A DNA stretch of 64,000 nt from Notamacropus eugenii (Eukaryota > Chordata > Mammalia > Diprotodontia > Macropodidae): contig NC_092874.1 of the NCBI RefSeq assembly GCF_028372415.1, forward strand, positions 240,972,069 through 241,036,068, read 5' to 3'. A program made the translations under genes and the position numbers. Each line of letters starts with the position of its first letter. The first letter of the stretch is position 1. Below are positions 61,701 to 63,199 of the stretch, piece after piece. The notes under the pieces were generated by a model. That model was given only the letters and a program-made list of their open reading frames with translations, did not search any database and was not told where the DNA came from.

Positions 61701-62561
61701 ATCTCTGTCAAGAAAACCCAAAATGGGTTCACAAGAGTCAAACATGACTGAAAAATGACTGAACAATATTTTTGATAGACTTTTTCAATAGAATTGGTTT
61801 CCTTTCTTTTCCTATATATTTTATTTTATGCCTTTAAAAACATTATTCTGAGAAGGGGTCCAGACTTCCAGAGAAGACCATGACACCAAAAAAAAAAAAG
61901 GTTAACCCCTTATACAGAGGGATTTCAAATAGATAAAATATTTTTTAACTACATCGTCAGAGAAAATTCAGATTTGCTTATCGCCTTTTCTATTAACTAT
62001 TCAAAAGCCTTCCTATTTTCTTTTGACAATTCTTAACACTATCAGGATGTCCAACTTGACAGTTGCTTCATTGCCCTGATGCCAGTAGACTGGAGAGTCA
62101 GTGAAACATAGTTGAGAACACTTACTATGAGGTAATTATTCCAGGCACTTTTTAAGTGTAGAAACATGGGTGAAGTAGTAGAAATAATATACAGGTGAAG
62201 CTCAGACTCCTTTTTCTCCAGGTTACTAGGCAAAACATCTCTACTGGAAACATTTTCAGAGTAGAAGGCATTTCCATTACCAGTGAATTTGAATTGAATT
62301 TCATTCTGAGAGTTCTGATCTGTTGGCATCTGGAATTCTTTTGTGTTTGCTGTATAGAACAGGATACTTTCTGTTCCATTAGTCACTGATGAGAGGCTAT
62401 TGCCTGAGGTGTCATTGGATACAATAGATAAGCAGCTCCTCTCTGAGGGGATGGGCAAGGGTCGAAAGGCACTCTGGTCCCCAACCGACAGCTTCTTATG
62501 CTCAGAGCCATGACCCAGAGTTGAGGCACTGGGCATTATCGGACAGTTCTCTTGATGGAAC
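11905..62561 (-). CDS. C12orf56: C12orf56 orthologue, ten coding exons (5' exons outside window)
   Basis: A multi-exon vertebrate gene of unknown biochemical function. The ten exons splice into 478 codons plus TAA, from FHQENC to EQCVNVHR. Every junction is GT/AG and phase-consistent (phases 2,0,2,0,2,2,0,0,0,2 entering each exon). Comparison is with human C12orf56 as I remember it: LLQDPLYAS, TSDLYYFLV, EIPKSCPV, KFAISWIM and PALEKRLPLCYPIT all have close human counterparts in the same order. The remembered human sequence predicted two exons (57601-57674 and 28088-28162) before I located them. The first visible exon is Ser/Thr/Asn-rich and probably disordered; the rest is mostly amphipathic or hydrophobic helix, with no signal peptide. 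Human is about 622 residues from memory, so some 140 N-terminal residues lie to the right. No disruption is seen, so the gene looks intact. Introns reach about 11 kb and hold all the repeats listed between 12 and 62 kb. Confidence 0.9.
12140..12370 (+). mobile_element. old SINE-like block and hAT-like fragment
   Basis: 'Ggatcacagatttagagttg...gacctcagag' matches a common marsupial SINE/CR1-like tail. It is followed by 'gagggagtccatgaacttgt', resembling the start of a hAT non-autonomous element that also appears at 61780-61912. Confidence 0.4.
12885..12985 (+). mobile_element. hAT-like non-autonomous fragment
   Basis: 'Gtggttcatagacttcacta' then 'gtttgccaaaggggtccctg' resembles the right half of the same hAT family. 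Confidence 0.4.
13505..13730 (-). mobile_element. LINE-1 3' end
   Basis: Reversed L1 terminus: 'ttttaaaattttattgtaaa' (the tail), 'ttatcaacattcatttttca' and 'gagttccacatttttccctc'. It is 5'-truncated. Confidence 0.65.
13740..14470. other. intron, nothing recognised
   Basis: A 120-codon open frame at 14238-14600 runs into an L2 copy and has no splice borders or recognisable domain, so it is not called as a gene. Confidence 0.4.
14475..15290 (+). mobile_element. L2 LINE, ORF2 interior
   Basis: It contains 'ggctttactgaaaagattga', 'ggccatctatcataagcttc' and 'ccaatccttgatctcatcac', the L2 stretch between endonuclease and reverse transcriptase. A matching stretch is at 24830-25060. It is diverged and has no 3' end. 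Confidence 0.7.
15291..16600. other. intron, nothing recognised
   Basis: Unassigned sequence. The short open frames have no support. Confidence 0.4.
16768..16925 (+). mobile_element. tRNA-headed SINE, disrupted
   Basis: The head 'gggggcagctaaggggcaca' is followed by a C-rich interruption, then 'gagtaaccctgggcaagtca'. It is truncated at the right. Confidence 0.75.
16974..17275 (+). mobile_element. tRNA-headed SINE with RTE-type tail
   Basis: The head 'ggggcagctaggtggtacaa' runs through 'cactagctgtgtgacctcag'. Instead of the CORE region it then switches at about 17105 to 'catctccagtcatcctgatg' and 'tgacctgcacagccctccct', the 3' sequence shared by RTE-mobilised SINEs at 17520-17735, 26840-27020 and others. 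Confidence 0.85.
17282..17505 (+). mobile_element. MIR fragment
   Basis: 'Aatattatcttatttgattc' and 'tcacaacaaccctatatgat' then 'gaactcaagttttcctgact'. These are diagnostic MIR blocks in order. Confidence 0.8.
17520..17735 (+). mobile_element. RTE-tailed SINE
   Basis: 'Cccactgcatcctgggccat', 'ctccagtcatcctgatccat' and 'tgatgtcatggtcctccaaa'. It shares the 3' part of the 16974 composite SINE. Confidence 0.8.
17736..18125 (+). mobile_element. MIR copies
   Basis: 'Taactaacatttatatagtg', 'cctactgtatactagctacc' and 'tgctaagcactttt' lead to 'gaactcaggttttcctgact'. A second partial copy has 'ccttaaagtgctatgcaaat'. Confidence 0.8.
18190..18430 (+). mobile_element. MIR, nearly full length
   Basis: 'Ctatgtgccaggcactgtac' through 'cccactttacagttgaggaa' and 'gtgctctattcactgtgcca'. 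The whole MIR order is present. Confidence 0.85.
18540..18612 (+). repeat. interrupted (TG)n tract
   Basis: A GT/TG-rich simple repeat with TA interruptions. Confidence 0.85.
18620..19415. other. intron, nothing firmly recognised
   Basis: A weak SINE-like trace occurs near 18890-18965 ('ggaataagaaactccctctc'). The rest is unassigned. Confidence 0.4.
19417..19627 (+). repeat. purine-rich low-complexity tract, GGGA/GA
   Basis: About 210 bp almost wholly purine on the plus strand, ending in an (AG)n run at about 19595-19626. It lies 145 bp from the donor of the 19.8-kb C12orf56 exon. Confidence 0.95.
19772..19950 (-). CDS. C12orf56: C12orf56 coding exon
   Basis: The acceptor is 'tgatttctag' (phase 0) and the donor CAG|gtaaga (phase 2). 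It is 179 nt, reading ISFVANIVKQVIKELL, then SPCQVVLLYQQFYILK, and ending AEYIRNNHKEEF plus two bases of a split Arg codon. This is the most strongly helical exon. Confidence 0.95.
20215..20256 (+). repeat. (GT)n with GC interruptions
   Basis: A short GT-rich simple repeat. Confidence 0.85.
20368..20632 (-). mobile_element. tRNA-headed CORE-type SINE
   Basis: The reverse copy reads 'gttgtcgttcagttgtttca' to 'tgtgcctcttagctgccc'. It holds a small internal duplication near 20435-20465, where 'gatattagagtgg' occurs twice. Confidence 0.88.
20785..21060 (+). mobile_element. old interspersed repeat, 'catttattaagtgcctactgtg' family
   Basis: 'Caatcagtcaacaaacatta', 'acagtaagagatagttcctc', 'aagagggatcaggaaaggct'. 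It runs in the same order as the copies at 4485 and 36478. Confidence 0.65.
21235..21420 (+). mobile_element. MIR/THER-type SINE fragment
   Basis: 'Gaacactggctttggagtca' and 'gttttctcgtctattaaatg'. These are the core of a MIR-like SINE. Confidence 0.65.
21860..22468 (-). mobile_element. solo LTR (endogenous-retrovirus-like), reverse orientation
   Basis: The plus strand here matches the reverse complement of 44564-45104 along its length. Shared blocks include 'aggactccaaaataccaata'/'aggaccccaaaatactgaca', 'cccttaaggaatctgagca' and 'gtaacagatttgggca'/'gtaacagattgggcgca'. It starts with TG and ends with CA. No retroviral coding region is attached, so it is read as a solo LTR. A short duplicated segment ('gattgaatctgagc' twice) lies near 22050-22090. 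Identity to its partner is roughly three quarters by eye, suggesting a fairly old insertion. Confidence 0.75.
22620..22821 (+). mobile_element. hAT-type MITE (hairpin element) with 8-bp target duplication
   Basis: A roughly 200-bp near-palindrome. The left end CAGGTGTAGGGAACCTGTGG and the right end ...AGGTTTCCCACCCCTG are inverted repeats, and the internal arms also pair ('tttgactgaatccaaacttt' against 'aagttggattcagtcaaagg'). Flanks are tcccatcc on the left and tctcatcc on the right, a 7/8 match to an 8-bp duplication as hAT elements make. It encodes no transposase. A half copy lies at 34725-34830. Confidence 0.88.
23380..23765 (+). mobile_element. old repeat followed by L2 3' end
   Basis: 23380-23500 is the 'tatttattagcactttctac...gccaggcactgtgctaagtg' family. 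23560-23765 is an L2 3' end ('ctattagactgtaaggttct', 'cacatagtaggtgcttaata'). Confidence 0.8.
23770..24420. other. intron, mostly unassigned
   Basis: C/T-rich, possibly the worn 5' side of the L2 copy that follows. No gene is supported. Confidence 0.35.
24425..24590 (+). mobile_element. MIR-like SINE fragment
   Basis: 'Ttgcctcagctttctcatct', 'gtaaaatgggaatagtaatt' and 'gcacagtgcttggcacataa'. Confidence 0.75.
24592..26200 (+). mobile_element. L2 LINE, long ORF2 part through 3' end
   Basis: The best L2 copy here, about 1.6 kb. The endonuclease-RT linker is at about 24700-25060. The RT entry at about 25140-25320 is a degenerate form of 'HHSTETALVKVTSDL' followed by 'NGLLSILIVLDHSEAF'. The catalytic region is at about 25600-25660 (YLYEDDSQIDI for YHLYADDSQIYI). 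The 3' end is at 26090-26200 ('tcttcataaatgcttatcat'). An (CT)n tract splits the RT region at 25319-25364. It is inactive, with many indels and stops. Confidence 0.88.
25319..25364 (+). repeat. (CT)n microsatellite inside the L2 copy
   Basis: About 23 CT units, followed by C/T-rich sequence to about 25445. Confidence 0.95.
26840..27022 (+). mobile_element. RTE-tailed SINE
   Basis: 'Agacatctccagtcatcttg', 'gtgactttgtacagccctcc' and 'gagaatgaaggacaggcaac'. Confidence 0.82.
27023..28080. other. intron, nothing recognised
   Basis: Includes an A-rich run near 27345. No gene or confident repeat. Confidence 0.4.
28088..28162 (-). CDS. C12orf56: C12orf56 coding exon (25 codons)
   Basis: The acceptor is 'gaattttctag' and the donor ACA|gtaagt. 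It is phase 0 at both ends, 75 nt. It reads GDLGLGSRKFAISWIMS and ends LLQSFPPT. Too short to show as a long open frame, it was located from the remembered human sequence (GNLGLGS...KFAISWIMSFLQS). As it is a multiple of three, skipping it would keep the frame. Confidence 0.93.
28440..28680 (-). mobile_element. LINE-1 3' end fragment, old
   Basis: 'Tttactctgcatcaatccac', 'tttattacagcaaaataatg', 'ctgtacataattttatatgt'. It has the reversed L1 block order but is more diverged than the neighbouring copy. Confidence 0.7.
28736..29441 (-). mobile_element. LINE-1, 5'-truncated, with 13-bp target-site duplication
   Basis: The insertion is 28749-29428. The direct repeat CCCACCTCCTTTA is perfect at 28736-28748 and 29429-29441. 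Next to the left repeat is the poly(T) complement of the tail, then the C-rich 3' UTR. The minus strand reads the L1 ORF2 C-terminal region at about 29100-29317, with EYYCAIRDDEQEDFREAW and MLSERSRTRRT. Length is about 680 bp, truncated at its 5' end as is usual. The intact duplication suggests it is younger than most repeats here. Confidence 0.92.
29510..29845 (+). mobile_element. LINE-1 3' UTR
   Basis: 'Cagagaggtgaaggaccaga', 'ggtgcagaacgacacacatt' and 'ttttgcttgactatcttggt' followed by a G-rich then A-rich end. This is the marsupial L1 3' UTR order, also seen at 45480-45870. Confidence 0.75.
30159..30233 (-). CDS. C12orf56: C12orf56 coding exon (25 codons)
   Basis: The acceptor is 'ctttgttccag' and the donor CAG|gtaagg, phase 0 at both ends. 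It reads LQRLMLEYTNTAIALLYEIL and ends LVSLQ, a hydrophobic helix. The next exon is also 25 codons and phase 0. Confidence 0.94.
30360..30550 (+). repeat. TGCA/TATG-rich alternating tract
   Basis: Imperfect (TGCATG)/(CATATG) alternation; low complexity. The open frame across it is rich in Cys/Tyr/His only because of the repeat. Confidence 0.8.
30552..30915 (-). mobile_element. RTE-tailed SINE, full length
   Basis: The reverse copy opens 'ttgtcttccttcatttttga', passes 'gaggactgtgacatcaggga' and 'atggcccaggatgcaatggg', and ends near 'ccaaagagaaacagttacca'. Confidence 0.88.
31005..31207 (+). repeat. compound microsatellite (AAAG)n-(GGAA)n-(TA)n
   Basis: About 22 AAAG units (31011-31098), then about 18 GGAA units (31099-31173), an A run, then about 10 TA units to 31201 and a CACA end. 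The three blocks abut without a spacer. Confidence 0.98.
31330..31700 (+). mobile_element. MIR/CORE-SINE fragments
   Basis: 'Ggtcatctagtccaattccc' and 'cagatgaggaaacccaggcc', then a second trace with 'ttccctagggatcacatagc' and 'cagtaggtgtcagaggcaga'. Confidence 0.65.
31701..32610. other. intron, nothing recognised
   Basis: Unassigned sequence between SINE fragments and the 32.6-kb exon. Confidence 0.4.
32614..32737 (-). CDS. C12orf56: C12orf56 coding exon
   Basis: The acceptor is 'atgcattttacag' and the donor GAG|gtgaga; 124 nt. It completes the CG|G Arg codon from the 39.0-kb exon and ends in phase 0. It reads GSLITLLIILISEPEIPKSC and ends SSLVEMSFDPE. It was first inferred from phase (it must enter at 2 and leave at 0) and then found. 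Confidence 0.94.
32810..33030 (+). mobile_element. MIR
   Basis: 'Ctagtatttatatagaaatt', 'acctcacaacaaccctgaga' and 'cccattttacagaggaaact'. Confidence 0.82.
33178..33360 (+). mobile_element. THER/MIR-type SINE
   Basis: 'Gatttcgagtcaggaaatct', 'cttcatcctcatctataaaa' and 'tgacatctaagatccctacc'. Confidence 0.72.
33420..33690 (+). mobile_element. tRNA-headed SINE with MIR-like 3' end
   Basis: 'Gtaggtggtacagtagatag', 'ttattagctgtgtgggtgat', 'gtttcttcttttgtaaaata' and 'tatttgtaaagtgctttt'. Confidence 0.82.
33700..34720. other. intron, nothing recognised
   Basis: The overlapping sense/antisense open frames at 34067-34280 show no similarity I recognise and no splice context. Confidence 0.4.
34725..34832 (+). 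mobile_element. half copy of the hAT MITE
   Basis: 'Caagggtggggaacctgtgg', 'cctctaggtcctcaagtgca', 'aacttcacagaacaaagccc' equals the left arm of the 22620-22821 element. The right arm is missing. Confidence 0.75.
34840..35570. other. AT-rich intron, nothing recognised
   Basis: No coding or repeat signal that I can name. Confidence 0.4.
35570..35705 (+). mobile_element. THER/MIR-type SINE fragment
   Basis: 'Gtctgaaagccttgggtttg' and 'cttgggcaagtcactgaatc'. Confidence 0.65.
36360..36460 (+). mobile_element. LINE-1 fragment
   Basis: 'Tttatgtgaattgatgcaaa' and 'gcaaacagaatcaagaaagt' match the marsupial L1 ORF2 end (human-readable as ...ELMQSE.SRIR). Confidence 0.55.
36478..36770 (+). mobile_element. 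old interspersed repeat, 'catttattaagtgcctactgtg' family
   Basis: 'Atcaataaacatttctaaag', 'aaaaaggcaaaagacagtcc', 'gggattgggtaaggcttcct'. It contains a (TA)n run at 36627-36652. Confidence 0.7.
36771..37675. other. intron, nothing firmly recognised
   Basis: The 147-codon open frame at 36906-37349 is without motif or splice support. A hAT-like trace ('cagtgcttctcaattttttt') occurs at 37318. Confidence 0.4.
37725..37990 (+). mobile_element. LINE-1 3' region
   Basis: 'Agtggatgcccatcaattga', 'ggaatggctgaccaaattgc', 'catggaaagatttgtatgca'. Confidence 0.72.
38332..38350 (+). repeat. (G)19 homopolymer
   Basis: Nineteen consecutive G preceded by TGTGTGTG. Confidence 0.95.
38640..38815 (+). mobile_element. 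hAT-type non-autonomous element, right part
   Basis: It ends 'ccaggttaagaacccctgg', a typical hAT terminal inverted repeat, after an AT-rich body. Confidence 0.55.
38999..39088 (-). CDS. C12orf56: C12orf56 coding exon
   Basis: The acceptor is 'tttgttttttag' and the donor ACG|gtgagg; 90 nt, phase 2 on both sides. It completes the Glu codon GA|G, then reads SCIQIIQTLGLMFRGTETEL and ends SRMSTLAAK plus two bases of Arg. Confidence 0.95.
39413..39519 (-). CDS. C12orf56: C12orf56 coding exon
   Basis: The acceptor is 'tcctttcacag' (phase 0) and the donor TGA|gtgagt (phase 2); 107 nt. It reads TSDLYYFLVSKLHEYLPK and ends NKSQRADQL plus GA. It is separated from the next exon by an intron of only 324 bp. 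Confidence 0.95.
39960..40245 (+). repeat. GATA/GACA-rich degenerate microsatellite
   Basis: Imperfect gata, gaca and agat units over about 285 bp. Minus-strand open frames across it (39846-40238, 39952-40137) are repeat artefacts rich in Ser/Leu/Ile/Tyr. Confidence 0.92.
40246..40690 (+). mobile_element. worn interspersed repeats
   Basis: 'Gttcattaagtgcttcctct' to 'tttacattctaatggaggaa', then 'catatatcaggttgttactg' near 40630. Both are traces of the 'tttattaagtgcctactgtg' family. Confidence 0.5.
41173..41262 (+). repeat. (GATA)/(GACA)/(GGAT) microsatellite
   Basis: Tagatagatagacagacaga then ggatggatggtt units. Confidence 0.95.
41777..41806 (+). repeat. (TG)n microsatellite
   Basis: About 14 TG units. 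Confidence 0.95.
41998..42115 (+). mobile_element. MIR fragment
   Basis: 'Cgtgccaggcatggtgctag' and 'tcatttgatccttacaacta'. Confidence 0.78.
42413..42757 (+). mobile_element. tRNA-headed SINE with internal tandem duplication
   Basis: The head 'agacacagggcagctatgtg' and 'actagctgtgtgaccctggg' are followed by two tandem copies of a roughly 100-bp CORE block (42515-42608 and 42609-42705). Each copy runs from 'aagtcacttaaccct' to 'ctagtatctttgccaag' or its near equivalent. The copy ends 'caaatagggtcacagagggt'. Confidence 0.9.
42782..43020 (+). mobile_element. tRNA-headed SINE with MIR-like end
   Basis: 'Gggcagttaagtgtcctaat', 'ctatctgcctcggtttcctc', 'tgaaaagcattttgtaaacc'. Confidence 0.82.
43600..43835 (+). 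mobile_element. LINE-1 3' region, left part of an interrupted copy
   Basis: 'Cccatatgtacaaaaatatt', 'cattgcagttctttttgtag', 'gaatgttattgagatatgtt'. The L1 order resumes at 45390 after about 1.5 kb of other sequence. Confidence 0.7.
43836..44563. other. unassigned sequence between L1 parts
   Basis: No coding signal. It is possibly more of the foreign material separating the two L1 pieces. Confidence 0.35.
44564..45104 (+). mobile_element. solo LTR (endogenous-retrovirus-like)
   Basis: It begins TGATGGGGTACAGG and ends CTAACTTTGACA, flanked by the 4-bp direct repeat ATAT at 44560-44563 and 45105-45108. A TATATAAAA promoter-like box lies at 44926-44934. It is about 541 bp with no attached coding region, so it is probably a solo LTR. 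Its reverse-oriented relative is at 21860-22468. A 4-bp duplication fits gammaretrovirus-like integration. It is moderately old, as the two copies differ at many positions. Confidence 0.78.
45125..45385 (+). mobile_element. L2 LINE, ORF2 end joined to 3' end
   Basis: 'Actcattatctttccccccc' and 'tttaggtgtcatcctcaact' are ORF2 sequence (the NLGVIL block). They are followed after an internal loss by the 3' end 'gcacagtgactggcacatcg' and 'cttaatacttactgactgac'. Confidence 0.82.
45390..45880 (+). mobile_element. LINE-1 3' UTR, right part of the interrupted copy
   Basis: 'Gccaaaccaggagaacaatt', 'acctcttgacagagaggtaa', 'gtcaatgtgggaatttactt', 'tgttttcaatgggggagtat'. The order continues from 43835. 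About 110 bp at 45615-45735 is extra relative to the other L1 copies. Confidence 0.75.
46085..46215 (+). mobile_element. L2 3' end
   Basis: 'Tttagattgtaatttcattg' and 'aagtaagtgcttaataaatg'. Confidence 0.8.
46330..46600 (+). mobile_element. tRNA-headed SINE
   Basis: 'Gtagttagttggctcagtgg', 'cagcctcagacgcttactag', 'gtgctttgcaaacctcaaag'. Confidence 0.8.
46608..46860 (+). mobile_element. tRNA-headed CORE-type SINE
   Basis: 'Gggcagctaggtggtccaat', 'ggcaaaccattctggtatct', 'gacaacttaaataactcaac'. It is full length and follows the previous SINE head to tail. Confidence 0.88.
46925..47130 (+). mobile_element. THER/MIR-type SINE
   Basis: 'Gtttaaagtcagatgaccct', 'tttgtttccccatccgtaaa', 'ctagatgacctttaaggtcc'. 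Confidence 0.8.
47395..47550 (-). mobile_element. RTE-tailed SINE, partial
   Basis: 'Gaggaccgtgacatcagaga', 'ggtgatgccatgtcgtgcaa', 'aggagatggtccaggatg'. Confidence 0.8.
47690..47925 (-). mobile_element. tRNA-headed CORE-type SINE
   Basis: 'Ttgttcagtggtgtccaact', 'gagttttcttggtaaaagac', 'cccaacactctatcctctac'. Confidence 0.85.
48015..48260 (+). mobile_element. RTE-tail, L2-like and SINE fragments
   Basis: 'Tgtatcctgggccctctcta' (RTE-SINE tail), 'gcatgtagtaggtactcaat' (L2-like end), then 'gcaagtcacctaacctctct'. Confidence 0.6.
48420..48545 (+). mobile_element. L1-type 3' tail
   Basis: 'Gggaaggagggggagaaaaa', 'gtaaatgttgaaaactaaaa'. Confidence 0.5.
49003..49800 (+). repeat. direct repeat pair, possible LTR fragments
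   Basis: Two related blocks at 49003-49120 and 49669-49790, both opening TGGTAGTRTGCTCAGCAAAT and both containing 'tatttcaatttagtataaat'. Similarity fades after 'gggctttatc'/'gggttttatc'. The shared TG start and TATAAATAG box look LTR-like. No coding region lies between. Confidence 0.6.
49860..50045 (+). mobile_element. LINE-1 3' UTR end
   Basis: 'Ctatgggaatctgttttgca', 'ggattttgtttttcttgcct' and an A-rich end. Confidence 0.6.
50255..50660 (+). mobile_element. LINE-1 3' region
   Basis: 'Acaaaatatttatagcagct', 'aacaaattatggtacatgaa', 'gtgctgtaagaaatgataaa'. Its right end lies about 320 bp from the 51.0-kb exon. Confidence 0.75.
50978..51122 (-). CDS. C12orf56: C12orf56 coding exon
   Basis: The acceptor is 'ttgttctccctatag' and the donor AAA|gtaagt; 145 nt. 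It completes the Arg codon AG|G from the 57.6-kb exon. It reads SEEMIKLFRQLKSELLLKDN, then IACLAAELKVAAQRNF, ending FRKLFWK in phase 0. Confidence 0.95.
51123..52350. other. intron, nothing recognised
   Basis: No coding or repeat signal that I can name. There is an A-run at 51826. Confidence 0.4.
52355..52600 (-). mobile_element. tRNA-headed CORE-type SINE
   Basis: 'Ttgttgtttagtcatttcag', 'gaggttttcttggcaaagat', 'cacccaacactctatccagt'. Confidence 0.88.
52980..53870 (+). mobile_element. Ty3/gypsy-type (or retroviral) pol fossil
   Basis: At about 53070-53150 the plus strand reads like the boundary between reverse transcriptase and RNase H of gypsy/retroviral pol (TFREVKQRLISALVLIYPE then KPFLLEM), where the family has 'AF..LKQRLTSAPVL..PD..KPFILETDAS'. 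Sequence up to about 53870 may hold the worn RNase H and integrase start, but no motif there is convincing. The element is broken in several places, and no LTRs were identified. It looks old, and is in the opposite orientation to the fossil at the left edge. Confidence 0.65.
53878..54078 (+). mobile_element. MIR
   Basis: 'Gtggctaacattgattaagg', 'tagcaccattttacatatga' and 'cacacagctagtaaatatca'. Confidence 0.78.
54080..54520 (-). repeat. interspersed repeat related to 63200-63970
   Basis: The reverse complement of about 54200-54480 matches the plus strand at 63255-63350 ('agctgaagacttctagcc' shared) and, more weakly, 63850-63960. The class is unknown, possibly LTR. Confidence 0.55.
54521..55135. 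other. intron, nothing recognised
   Basis: It may be the continuation of the preceding repeat. No coding signal. Confidence 0.35.
55138..55330 (+). mobile_element. MIR
   Basis: 'Aatagctagtatttacataa', 'tttattctcacaagaaccca', 'acagatgaggaacttgaggc'. Confidence 0.82.
55658..55935 (+). mobile_element. tRNA-headed SINE with small internal duplication
   Basis: 'Ggggcagctaagtggtacag', 'tctgtttgcctcagtttcct', 'agtgcctggcacatggtcag'. A roughly 25-bp unit ('gttcaaatccaacttcagaca' then 'gttcaaatctaacctcagac') is repeated in tandem at 55714-55760. Confidence 0.85.
56335..56580 (+). mobile_element. MIR, nearly full length
   Basis: 'Aataatagctagcattaaat', 'ctcacaacaatcctgggagg', 'gtactttattcactgtgcca'. 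Confidence 0.85.
56640..56835 (+). mobile_element. MIR fragment
   Basis: 'Agcacattaataaagtatgc' and 'tttttacaaatgaagaaact'. Confidence 0.6.
56868..57100 (+). mobile_element. hAT-Charlie-type non-autonomous element
   Basis: 'Cagttcttgaagtctggtct', 'tcatttttaagagcataaag' and 'cctaaaatttcaagaattgt'. Inverted, degenerate hAT ends with the 'gtcaaaattattttcataat' interior. Confidence 0.65.
57101..57250 (+). mobile_element. THER/MIR-type SINE
   Basis: 'Tttactacttgtgtgacctt', 'actcagtttcctcatctgta', 'gacctctgaagttccatcta'. Confidence 0.75.
57601..57674 (-). CDS. C12orf56: C12orf56 coding exon
   Basis: The acceptor is 'tgcctccctgttctag' (phase 0) and the donor TAG|gtatgg (phase 2); 74 nt. It reads QATLLQDPLYASKFTSTTG and ends CQKPY plus two bases of Arg. 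The human counterpart as remembered is KATLLQDPLYASEF...QKPYR. It was found because the remembered protein required it between the 62-kb and 51-kb exons. Confidence 0.94.
57716..58170. repeat. (A+T)-rich minisatellite-like tract
   Basis: About 450 bp almost free of G/C, with recurring 'ttattattt...aataaactta' modules spaced about 60-100 bp apart. Confidence 0.85.
58262..58660 (+). mobile_element. L2 LINE 3' end
   Basis: 'Ctctatccttcccttgctca', 'ggcattcaaggctgtcaata' and 'tttccttcaaatgtggctca'. L2 ORF2 end into 3' UTR. Confidence 0.8.
58690..58865 (+). repeat. (GATA)/(TG)n/(GA)n compound microsatellite
   Basis: A gata-rich left flank, about 21 TG units at 58747-58788, then a short GA run and more gata units. 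Confidence 0.93.
59030..59245 (+). mobile_element. MIR
   Basis: 'Tgcacttacatagtgcttta', 'cattttacagatgaaaaaac', 'gcactctatccactgtgcca'. Confidence 0.82.
59250..61140. other. intron, nearly 1.9 kb unassigned
   Basis: No repeat I can name and no exon-like open frame with splice borders. An octamer ATGCAAAT (60954-60961) and a CCAAT motif (60985-60989) lie 25 bp apart, which might belong to an old LTR or be chance. Confidence 0.35.
61575..61772 (+). mobile_element. tRNA-headed CORE-type SINE, internally shortened
   Basis: The head 'ggggcagctaggggacataa' jumps straight to 'gctgaccctgggcaagtccc', so about 50 bp is missing. It ends 'tgaaaaatgactgaacaata'. Confidence 0.88.
61780..61912 (+). mobile_element. 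hAT-like non-autonomous element, right half
   Basis: 'Tttatgcctttaaaaacatt', 'attctgagaaggggtccaga', 'aaaggttaacccctta'. Confidence 0.55.
62126..62561 (-). CDS. C12orf56: C12orf56 coding exon, first visible
   Basis: The acceptor is 'caatctcatcttacag' and the donor ATA|gtaagt; 436 nt, entering in phase 2 (split Arg) and leaving in phase 0. It starts FHQENCPIMPSASTLGHG. A Ser/Asn/Thr-rich middle (SIVSNDTSGNSLSSVTNGTE) is probably disordered. The exon ends with a structured stretch, ELHLYIISTTSPMFLHLKSA then WNNYLI. The preceding exon must end in two bases of an Arg codon and is not in the remaining 1.4 kb as far as I can see. Confidence 0.95.
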
Positions 62562-62869
62562 CTGTAAGATGAGATTGAAAACACAATAAAGAATCGCATG
62601 TTCTAAGTGCAGGAATTAAAAAGCAAAAAACAATAAATAAAGAGAATCTGACCGCACAATACATGGGTAGGAGACTGAAAGGGAACCCTTTTATCTGCAA
62701 AGAATGTTTACTCAGGAAACAGAAAGAATCATGCCTCATTTCCTATCATTGTGTTGAATTAAACATACAGTACAATTGTAATAAAACATGAGAAAGTGTG
62801 AGAAATAAGGCTTTGCAAATTAGAAGTACATTTTCTATCTTAAGTATCATGTCTCAGAGAAAAGGGGTG

Positions 62870-63100
62870 GTTATAATATTGGGGATAGGTAGCCCCGGGT
62901 TCAAATATTTCCCCAGACCTTACTAGCTATGTGGGCACAAGCAAGTCACTTAAGCTTTAATTATTCCCAGGCAAACGTCTTAAGACTATAGGTTACAGAC
63001 AAGTTGCTGATATGAAGTGGTGATGGGAGTTTCCACACTAGCAATTCCCTGCACCAATGAAATCAAATGTCTCAACTAGGGACATTTCTTTAGAGTGTAA
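62870..63100 (+). mobile_element. SINE fragment
   Basis: 'Gatctgggcacaagc'-like core ('tgtgggcacaagcaagtcac'), then 'gatgggagtttccacactag' and 'aatgaaatcaaatgtctcaa'. It is a variant tail also traceable near 18890, 40800 and 48200. Confidence 0.55.
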
Positions 63101-63199
63101 ACAGAATCCAGTCTAGGTAAGTTTTTACTTTACTTTACTGGTCCTTGTGTTTGTCCATTAGAGTTTACCAGCTCACAAAGGAGAAAACCAAACAGAGTG

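Noticed and set aside
62536-62739. Minus-strand 67-codon frame overlapping the first visible exon as an upstream extension
   Set aside because: It runs through the acceptor in another frame; the exon starts at 62561 after CATCTTACAG.
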